A DNA stretch of 13,155 nt, taken from NCBI RefSeq assembly GCF_002293435.1, contig NZ_DBDF01000007.1:4176-17330 (forward strand), read 5' to 3'. Positions within the stretch are counted from its first letter, which is position 1. Every line of letters begins with the position of its first letter. The stretch is from Bacteroides sp. UBA939 (GTDB taxonomy: Bacteria; Bacteroidota; Bacteroidia; Bacteroidales; Bacteroidaceae). The notes under the pieces were generated by a model. The model saw only the letters and a program-made list of their open reading frames with translations, was not told the origin of the DNA and made no database searches. Below, piece by piece: positions 7,613-13,155 of this stretch. The position numbers and the translations under genes were made by a program.

Positions 7613-9754
7613 CTACTTTCCCGATACAAGCTTCAGTTCCTGAACCAAGTGGCTCGCTTTGCCGAATTTCTCTATCATAAACAAGATGTAGCGTACATCT
7701 ACCCCGATGCATCGCTGCATTTTTGGTTCATACAGAATATCGCTACTCATGGCTTCCCAGTTCCCATCGAACGCCAGTCCCAGCAGTTCGCCCTTCGCAT
7801 TGAACATTGCACTACCCGAATTTCCTCCCGTAATATCATTGTTCGAGATGAAGCACACCTTCATTTCCCCCTTTTCATCGGCATATCTTCCGAAATCTCC
7901 CGAAGAAAGCAACGACAGTATTTCCGGCTGAACTTCAAAATCCACATTCCCCATATTTGCTTTTGCCTTTTCCAGAACTCCCTTTGAAGTTGTGTAGTAA
8001 GCATATTCCGCGCCATCAAAGGGTGTATATCCTGCCACAGTGCCAAAGCTCAACCGCATGGTAGAATTAGCATCCGGATAGAAATTACGCGATGCATACA
8101 TCCGCCGGACAGCCCCATTCAGCAAACGCTCTCCCCGGGCAATCTCCGAAGTGGATGCCTGCATCCGCATATTCATATCAAACAGCATCGTCAACACATC
8201 TATCCCCAGAGAGATAGCAGGATCGTTAAATATCTGGTAAGTAGTGTCCCGTTCGATGAAACGCTTCAAACCACGAATCGTAGTCAGTTCCGAATGACCA
8301 TAAAGGCTATCTACATACGCTTTTTCATTTCCGTTATATTCCTGCGCAATGGTGCGATAAAATGCAGGCAGGAAAGTAGTATCTACCTTCGACCGATATT
8401 CCTTCAACATTGCCGTAAACACTTCCTTGTCAATATCCGGTTCCAGATTGGAGTACTGTTCAACGATGTTCTTCAAACCGGTTAAAACGGTCTTCTCTTC
8501 TCCTTCAAAGTCGAAGTTCATGATTGTCAGGGCAAGCTGTACCAACTCCGGGGCATACAGAAAAGATTCTACGAAATACGCCTGCGCACGGTTCACTTCA
8601 CGACGATTCTTGTAATTCAGCTCCAAATCCGTGAACAGTTGCAACAATTTCTCACGTTCTTCCGGATTTTGCTGTATCCATCGACGGAGCTTCCGCTCCA
8701 TTTCACGTTTCTTCTCCAGTATCCCAAGCTTACGGATAGCACGGTTTTTACCGATACTGTTTTTCCAATAGTTAGAACTCTCATCATATTTGGAAGCATA
8801 CTTAATGCGGATGCTGTCGTTGCGGTCCATCTCACGCTTCCAGATGGCTTGTTTCACACCACGGACATCTATCTGCGCCTGATTGATATTATTCATCATT
8901 TCCTCTATCCCAAACGAAGAGAGATAACGATCCGTAGTTCCCGGATAGCCCAACGTCATGCAGAACGAACCTTCCCGGTAGCCGTCAAGAGAAACCGGCG
9001 CCACATATTCGGGATGATAGGGAACATTATCAGGAGAATAATCAGCCGGACGGTTGTTACGGTCTGCATATATACGGAACACACAAAAGTCGCCCGTATG
9101 CCGCGGCCATACCCAGTTGTCCATATCCCAGCCGAACTTACCGACGGAAGAAGGGGGAGCAAATACCAGCCGGACATCGTTGTAATCGCGGTAAACGGAT
9201 AGCCAAAATTCATTCCCGGCGTAGTAAGCATCTACAATACCAACCAATGTCGAGTCTTTCCGAGACACTTCTTCACCTATCGCAAACATTACGGAATCCA
9301 CAGCACTGGAACGTTGCGTTTCGTTCATCGAAGGAGTAACCGCACCCAGCACGCGTTTGGTTACATCTTCCGTACGCAACAGGAAGCGGACATAAAGTTC
9401 CGGATTGGGAAGTTCTTCCTCACGACTATGCGCCACAAAACCATCTTTCAGGTAATTATTCTCTATTGACGAATGTTGCTGTACGCTACTGAATCCGCAA
9501 TGATGATTGGTGAGCACCAGTCCTTCGTCGGACACCACTACGCCGGAACAGAAACCGCCGAAGCTGACTACGGCATCTTTCAACGAGGGGCGTTTCGGGT
9601 TGTATAACTTATCGGCAGACATCTGCAAACCGACTTCTTTCATCGCTTTCCGTGTCTGCTTGTTCAGGTTACCCAACATCCACATTCCTTCATCAGCCTG
9701 TCCGGTCAACGACCAAAGGCAACAAGCAACTAAGGCTATCAATTTTAATCTCAT
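7613..9754 (-). CDS. dpp7: S46 family dipeptidyl-peptidase, DPP7 type
   Basis: A 713-aa exported serine exopeptidase that removes dipeptides from peptide N-termini, probably in the periplasm or at the outer membrane. A signal peptide (MRLKLIALVA..., about 1-20) precedes DEGMWML, the usual start of mature S46 enzymes. The catalytic triad is visible: His85 in NHHCG, Asp222 in HTGDF, and Ser646 in GGNSGSA. The residue 18 positions after the Ser, which sets P1 preference in the family, is Gly664 in FDGNWE. In Porphyromonas gingivalis DPP11 an Arg there selects Asp/Glu, whereas Gly is typical of DPP7, which prefers hydrophobic P1. The middle of the protein (about 310-480) is the charged, helical domain of the family. 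It starts 134 bp after the DUF389 stop and ends 168 bp before the GxGYxYP start. Confidence 0.96.
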   Translation of the reverse strand: MRLKLIALVACCLWSLTGQADEGMWMLGNLNKQTRKAMKEVGLQMSADKLYNPKRPSLKDAVVSFGGFCSGVVVSDEGLVLTNHHCGFSSVQQHSSIENNYLKDGFVAHSREEELPNPELYVRFLLRTEDVTKRVLGAVTPSMNETQRSSAVDSVMFAIGEEVSRKDSTLVGIVDAYYAGNEFWLSVYRDYNDVRLVFAPPSSVGKFGWDMDNWVWPRHTGDFCVFRIYADRNNRPADYSPDNVPYHPEYVAPVSLDGYREGSFCMTLGYPGTTDRYLSSFGIEEMMNNINQAQIDVRGVKQAIWKREMDRNDSIRIKYASKYDESSNYWKNSIGKNRAIRKLGILEKKREMERKLRRWIQQNPEEREKLLQLFTDLELNYKNRREVNRAQAYFVESFLYAPELVQLALTIMNFDFEGEEKTVLTGLKNIVEQYSNLEPDIDKEVFTAMLKEYRSKVDTTFLPAFYRTIAQEYNGNEKAYVDSLYGHSELTTIRGLKRFIERDTTYQIFNDPAISLGIDVLTMLFDMNMRMQASTSEIARGERLLNGAVRRMYASRNFYPDANSTMRLSFGTVAGYTPFDGAEYAYYTTSKGVLEKAKANMGNVDFEVQPEILSLLSSGDFGRYADEKGEMKVCFISNNDITGGNSGSAMFNAKGELLGLAFDGNWEAMSSDILYEPKMQRCIGVDVRYILFMIEKFGKASHLVQELKLVSGK

Positions 9755-9888
9755 AATTAGTATTTATTTGTTCGTAAAAAAGGCAGTATCAATCGGTGAA
9801 TGATAGCCGGAGTATTTAAATTATGCTCTGCATCAGGCAATATAACTACTTCAGAAGTTTCCATCCTTACGTTCTTATCTCATAAACT
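9755..9888. other. 134-bp spacer upstream of the S46 peptidase
   Basis: AT-rich spacer between the DUF389 stop and the peptidase start. I find no good TAnnTTTG match on the minus strand. The perfect 11-nt inverted repeat ACTTCAGAAGT (around 9847-9857) is too short, and lacks a T-run, to call a terminator. The peptidase may be read through from DUF389 or use a promoter I do not recognise. Confidence 0.35.
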
Positions 9889-11262
9889 TTATTCTGCTAT
9901 TAGCCTCAACTGCCTGGTATTCGTACGCGCCTTCAGCCACTCGGTTATCTTTTCCTTTTCATGCGCATCAGGATACTTGCCGAATTTCAGTACAGCCAGC
10001 GTAATCGTATCTGTTCTTTCCGAGTCAACAGTCAACTCTATGGCACGGGATATAGAAACTGTTTTTACCGATGGATACAGTACTTTCAGTTCCGGAATGA
10101 TGACTTTACTCAGTTCATCAAAGCTCTTGTACTTTCCGAGATTCTGTTCCAAGGCAGAGATCTGCTTTTTCTGTTCCGCCAGTTGTTTCTCACTGTTTCT
10201 ATAAAAGTCTTCCATCACCATAGCCCGGATGGAAGAAAGATTTATCGCTTCATTATTCATTCCCTGGAGAATGGTAAGTTTCGTTTCATCCAGTTTATAA
10301 TCCTTCATCTTTCCCCGGGCAATGGCAATGGATGCTTCAGGAATTTCCTGCCCTATCAATACCACACGTATTTCATTACCTTTTGAACCATGATAATGAA
10401 TCTTCTTATCCAGTACCTGAGTATTCTCGAAAGAAAGCTGTTCGGCAACAAAGCGATTGGCAGCGCTTTCAAAGAAAGTGTTCTGGATGATGTCTATCGT
10501 CAGGTAAACAGCCGGGCACATGGTCAGTACGGCAATAAGTATGATGTACCGGCGTACTTTCTTTTCCCGCTTCTTATCAACAAATTCCGTGCGTTGGAAG
10601 CGCATCATGCGTACTCCGAGAAAGGTAGCGAGGCTGATAAATACCGAGTTGATGAAGTAAAGATAAAATGCTCCGAGGAAATAAGTCAGATTTCCCGTTG
10701 CCAGTCCGTAACCCGCCGTACAGAGTGGTGGCATCAATGCCGTAGCAATAGCAACGCCAGGGATTACATTGCCTTTCTCTTTGGTAGAAAGGGCTACTAC
10801 TCCGGCAAGCCCACCCATAAGTGCGATGAATACGTCGTAAATGGTGGGTGAGGTGCGTGCCAGCAACTCCGATTGCCCTTCCGCCACTGGGCTTACCAGG
10901 AAGAAAACGGTAGCCGTTGTCACACTGAACAGGGTAGTTATCAGGAAGCTCTTCAACGAACGTTGCATCAATCCGAAATCATTCAACCCAACGGAGAGTC
11001 CCACACCCATGATAGGTCCCATCAGAGGGGAAATCAACATGGCTCCAATGATCACAGCAGTGGAGTTCACGTTCAGCCCCAACGATGCCATGAAAATGGC
11101 AAATATCAGAATCCACAGAGTAGCTCCTTTAAACTCTACTCCCTTACGGATGGAGTCTACAGTTATCAACTCGTCATCTTTGTCTTTTCTCAAATCAAGA
11201 TATTCGCTCAGAAACTTCTTGATTGCAAAAACATTTCGATTTTGTTCAGGCTTCTCTATCAT
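9889..11262 (-). CDS. DUF389 family membrane protein with C-terminal soluble domain
   Basis: A 457-aa inner-membrane protein of the DUF389 (TIGR00341-like) family, whose function is not established. After a charged N-terminus (1-45) come about six hydrophobic segments (roughly 48-64, 68-93, 104-124, 141-160, 166-218 as one or two helices, 238-260). They include the conserved GAMLISPLMGPIMGVG (73-88) and GVAIATALMPPLCTAGYGLATG (starts at 169). The remaining 200 residues are soluble, with a likely short coiled coil (about 350-385, rich in Glu, Lys and Gln). It is followed by a domain that repeats the pattern of beta strands and helices seen in periplasmic sensor-like regions. The ATG at 11262 is well placed; an ATG at 11267 is out of frame. 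The 240-bp upstream spacer holds palindrome copy B. No partner gene points to a function. Confidence 0.92.
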   Translation of the reverse strand: MIEKPEQNRNVFAIKKFLSEYLDLRKDKDDELITVDSIRKGVEFKGATLWILIFAIFMASLGLNVNSTAVIIGAMLISPLMGPIMGVGLSVGLNDFGLMQRSLKSFLITTLFSVTTATVFFLVSPVAEGQSELLARTSPTIYDVFIALMGGLAGVVALSTKEKGNVIPGVAIATALMPPLCTAGYGLATGNLTYFLGAFYLYFINSVFISLATFLGVRMMRFQRTEFVDKKREKKVRRYIILIAVLTMCPAVYLTIDIIQNTFFESAANRFVAEQLSFENTQVLDKKIHYHGSKGNEIRVVLIGQEIPEASIAIARGKMKDYKLDETKLTILQGMNNEAINLSSIRAMVMEDFYRNSEKQLAEQKKQISALEQNLGKYKSFDELSKVIIPELKVLYPSVKTVSISRAIELTVDSERTDTITLAVLKFGKYPDAHEKEKITEWLKARTNTRQLRLIAE

Positions 11263-11265
11263 GTC

Positions 11266-11291
11266 ATTTATAATTTGATGATTTATAATTT
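11266..11291. repeat. Two 15-bp-spaced AT repeats before the DUF389 start
   Basis: ATTTATAATTT occurs at 11266-11276 and again at 11281-11291, immediately upstream of the DUF389 start codon, so it lies in that gene's 5' leader. It may act as an A/U-rich translation enhancer, which Bacteroides uses in place of Shine-Dalgarno pairing, or it may be a simple slippage duplication. Confidence 0.5.
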
Positions 11292-11376
11292 AAGTTGTAA
11301 CATTCGTGCCAGGTACTTAATCTTTATTGGTTTGCACTAATGAGTATTTATGAATGATTGAAGTTTAGTGATTTAA

Positions 11377-11425
11377 AAAAGTATCTCTATTCTCCTCCTC
11401 CTGGGAGGAGAATAGAGATACTTTT
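11377..11425. repeat. Dispersed intergenic palindrome, copy B; likely bidirectional terminator
   Basis: Two perfect 22-nt inverted arms (11377-11398 and 11404-11425) enclose a five-base loop. The arms run AAAAGTATCTCTATTC then TCCTCC, and the mirror. Leaving the stem, each strand meets T residues: four on the plus strand and six on the minus strand. The element sits between the flippase stop and the DUF389 start, so minus-strand transcription from the flippase should end here. It belongs to the same family as the elements at both window edges. Flanks align without gaps: GATT lies nine bases outside the ATC of each arm, on both sides. Confidence 0.85.
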
Positions 11426-11481
11426 GTTAATCATATGCATTGCTAAATTATTATTTATAATACAAATCAAGATTATGCCAT

Positions 11482-11502
11482 ATACACAGCTAATATGTGT
11501 AT
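11482..11502. other. Small stem-loop directly after the flippase stop codon
   Basis: ATACACA (11482-11488) and TGTGTAT (11496-11502) form a perfect 7-bp stem with a 7-base loop, beginning at the base after the flippase stop on the minus strand. No T-run follows, so on its own it is a poor terminator. It may protect the 3' end of the message, with copy B about 60 bp further downstream giving the actual stop. Confidence 0.4.
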
Positions 11503-12948
11503 CTAACGTTTCACGAACCTGTTTATTAGCGGTATCCGATGAAGCGGCAAATCGCGCTTCACGACATAAGCAACAAACAGCAGCAGCAGTACAGTACGGT
11601 AGGCTATACGCAAGCAGATGTTATCTATCACCACATATTCGGCTGCCACATAGAGCACGGTTGCCAGGAGCGCATACATTCCGATGGCTTTCAGGTCGTA
11701 CTGTATCGGGTACTTCTTCTGACCCACAAAATAGGAAAGCAGCATTGCCACACCGTATCCCGTGAAACCTGCCCAGGCGCAAGCTATATATCCGTATTTC
11801 GGTATCAGGAAAACATTCATCAACACCAATATCGTACAACCGGTCAACGAGAAATACATTCCCCAGCGGGTTTCATCAATCAGCTTATACCAGAAGGATA
11901 GATTAAAATAAATGCCCATAAATATTTCAGCCACCATTACTATGGGCACAACCTTTAGCCCTTCCCAATAACCGGGGTCGATGACATAGCGCAAAATATC
12001 CATGTAGAACATCACTGCCAGGAAAGCGAGCAATGTAAAGATGATAAAGAATTTCATCGCCTGGGCATACATTTCGCGGCTATCTTTATCTTTGCTATTG
12101 CCAAACACAAACGGTTCGTAGGCAAAACGGAATGCCTGGGTGAACATCGCCATAATCATGGCAATCTTACTGGCAGCCCCGTAAATACCCAATTGTATCT
12201 TGCCGTCCGCTTCATCGGGGTAAACAAAAGGAAAGATGATTTTATCGGCCACCTGATTGAGGATACCTGCCACGCCCAATACAACCAAAGGCAGGGAATA
12301 ACGGAGCATCCGTTTCAACAAATCCCGGTCCAAGATGTATGTAAATCCTCTCAATTCAGGTATCATGCACAGCATGACAACAGAGGTGCACACCAAATTG
12401 AACAAGAACGCATAGCCTACATCATTCCCTTTCAGGATAACGTAATAGAAAAGATTGAGTGCAATATTGAGGAAGATAAATAACAGCTTCAACGCCGCAA
12501 ACTTGATGGGGCGTTTTTTATAGCGCAGATAGGCGAAAGGGATACTCTGAATGGCGTCCATAGCGACTACAATCATCATCATACCTATGTACCAGGGGTG
12601 TTCACCGTATCCCAGGAATCCGGCAACAGGTTCCAGAAACAGCAGTCCTAAAGTGATGAATAGCAGCGAACCGATACTCACGCTCAATAATGTGGTGGAA
12701 TATACTCGCACCGGGTCTTCTTCGCCTTTATTGGCAAAGCGGAAAAACCCTGTTTCCATACCGAATGTCAGCACTACCAATATCAAGGCTACCAGGGCGT
12801 AGATATTCGTCATCACACCATAGCCACCCGATGAAACCGGTAAAGCTATCGTGTACACAGGCACCAGCAAGTAATTAAGGAAACGCCCTACAATACTGCT
12901 TATTCCGTAAATCGCTGTGTCTTTTGCTAAAGATTTTAATCTTGTCAC
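11503..12948 (-). CDS. Polysaccharide biosynthesis flippase (Wzx/MOP-type)
   Basis: A 481-aa inner-membrane protein of the MOP/oligosaccharide flippase group, expected to move lipid-linked sugars across the inner membrane for capsule, O-antigen or glycoprotein glycan synthesis. The N-terminus LKSLAKDTAIYGISSIVGRF leads into the first of about 12-14 hydrophobic helices. GGYGVMTNIYALVALILVVLTFGMETGFFRF lies at about 41-71 (an amphipathic segment plus a Met/Glu/Phe motif common in the family), followed by YLRYKKRPIKF (140-150). It ends in a short basic tail (RFVKR). The length fits the family. The only start near the first helix is GTG at 12948; the first in-frame ATG would delete 45 residues. 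No glycosyltransferase is adjacent in the window, so it may be a stand-alone flippase or the end of a locus beyond the right edge. Confidence 0.93.
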   Translation of the reverse strand: MTRLKSLAKDTAIYGISSIVGRFLNYLLVPVYTIALPVSSGGYGVMTNIYALVALILVVLTFGMETGFFRFANKGEEDPVRVYSTTLLSVSIGSLLFITLGLLFLEPVAGFLGYGEHPWYIGMMMIVVAMDAIQSIPFAYLRYKKRPIKFAALKLLFIFLNIALNLFYYVILKGNDVGYAFLFNLVCTSVVMLCMIPELRGFTYILDRDLLKRMLRYSLPLVVLGVAGILNQVADKIIFPFVYPDEADGKIQLGIYGAASKIAMIMAMFTQAFRFAYEPFVFGNSKDKDSREMYAQAMKFFIIFTLLAFLAVMFYMDILRYVIDPGYWEGLKVVPIVMVAEIFMGIYFNLSFWYKLIDETRWGMYFSLTGCTILVLMNVFLIPKYGYIACAWAGFTGYGVAMLLSYFVGQKKYPIQYDLKAIGMYALLATVLYVAAEYVVIDNICLRIAYRTVLLLLFVAYVVKRDLPLHRIPLINRFVKR

Positions 12949-12989
12949 TGTTAGTAATGATTAATGTTTAGTGATTAATTGGTAATTAA

Positions 12990-12997
12990 CAAAATTA
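12990..12997 (-). promoter_or_regulatory. Predicted -7 element of the flippase gene
   Basis: Minus-strand TAATTTTG matches TAnnTTTG; transcription would start near 12986, giving a leader of about 37 nt to the GTG start. No clear -33 TTTG is present. The -33 region and everything further upstream fall inside the 22-bp tandem array, which begins two bases from this element. Confidence 0.45.
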
Positions 12998-12998
12998 T

Positions 12999-13130
12999 AT
13001 TTAATGATTATTAGAACTGTATTTAATGATTATTAGAACTGTATTTGGTGATTAGCAGAACCGTATTTAATAATTAGCAGAATTATATTTAATAATTAGC
13101 AGAGCCGTATTTAGTGATTAGCAGAACTAT
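12999..13130. repeat. Six tandem 22-bp AT-rich units
   Basis: Six contiguous units of exactly 22 bp start at 12999, 13021, 13043, 13065, 13087 and 13109, with consensus ATTTARTGATTAGCAGAACY followed by two variable bases (GT or AT). Units 1 and 2 are identical and carry ATTATTAG where units 3-6 have ATTAGCAG or AATTAGCAG. The array runs straight into palindrome copy C without a gap, and the last unit aligns without gaps to the left flank of copy B. It occupies the region upstream of the predicted flippase promoter. There are no spacers, so it is not a CRISPR array. Confidence 0.9.
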
Positions 13131-13155
13131 CACTATTCTCCTCCTCCCGGGAGGA
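13126..13155. repeat. Dispersed intergenic palindrome, copy C (cut by the window edge)
   Basis: ACTATCACTATTC then TCCTCCTCCCGGGAGGA ends the window. It matches the left arm of copy B with one A for T change in the first part, and its centre is CCCGGG as in copy A (13146-13151). The right arm is cut off. The element lies upstream of the flippase gene, joined to the 22-bp array. Confidence 0.8.

Noticed and set aside
8639..9202. A 187-codon plus-strand frame opposite the S46 peptidase gene
   Set aside because: The opposite strand codes for essential parts of the peptidase; the shadow frame has no family-like features.
12999..13130. Possible CRISPR array
   Set aside because: The 22-bp units are contiguous with no unique spacers, and no cas gene is present.
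13..13155. Composite transposon bounded by the palindromes at both window edges
   Set aside because: The genes between are ordinary Bacteroides chromosomal genes, a third copy lies inside, no transposase is present, and no target-site duplication can be seen.

Overview
The window looks like chromosomal DNA of a gut Bacteroides or a close Bacteroidales relative. The grounds are the gene families (GH92 mannosidase lipoprotein, GxGYxYP protein, S46 dipeptidyl-peptidase, DEAD-box helicase with DbpA-type tail), several TAnnTTTG-type -7 promoter elements, the lack of clear Shine-Dalgarno sequences, and moderate GC in genes against very AT-rich spacers. No rRNA, tRNA, transposase, phage gene or CRISPR array was seen.

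Layout. On the + strand are a DEAD-box RNA helicase (205-2259) and, after a 211-bp spacer, an EamA/DMT-type transporter (2471-3337). Everything to the right is on the - strand and converges on the transporter across only 32 bp. Read in transcription order from the right edge it is: a polysaccharide flippase (12948-11503), a DUF389 membrane protein (11262-9889), an S46 dipeptidyl-peptidase of DPP7 type (9754-7613), a GxGYxYP putative glycosidase (7444-5639) and a GH92 alpha-mannosidase lipoprotein (5604-3370).

How the genes may work together. The GxGYxYP and GH92 genes are 34 bp apart and probably form a small operon for mannose-containing glycans. GH92 carries the catalytic Glu, the GDED base motif and the His-Glu pair of alpha-1,2-mannosidases. 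The DPP7-type peptidase just upstream would release hydrophobic dipeptides, so a combined glycoprotein-scavenging role is possible but inferred. No SusC/SusD pair or regulator is in view. The flippase and DUF389 genes have no visible functional link to them.

Non-coding structure is the least ordinary part. A dispersed palindromic element, with a GC-rich CTCCTCC...GGAGGAG core and AT-rich GATT-containing flanks, occurs three times, all between genes: at the left edge (13-49), between the flippase and DUF389 genes (11377-11425), and cut by the right edge (13126-13155). The right-hand copy directly abuts six tandem 22-bp units (12999-13130) that resemble the element's own flank and run up to the predicted flippase promoter. 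A cluster of TTAAC/GGTTA half-sites lies upstream of the GxGYxYP-GH92 pair.
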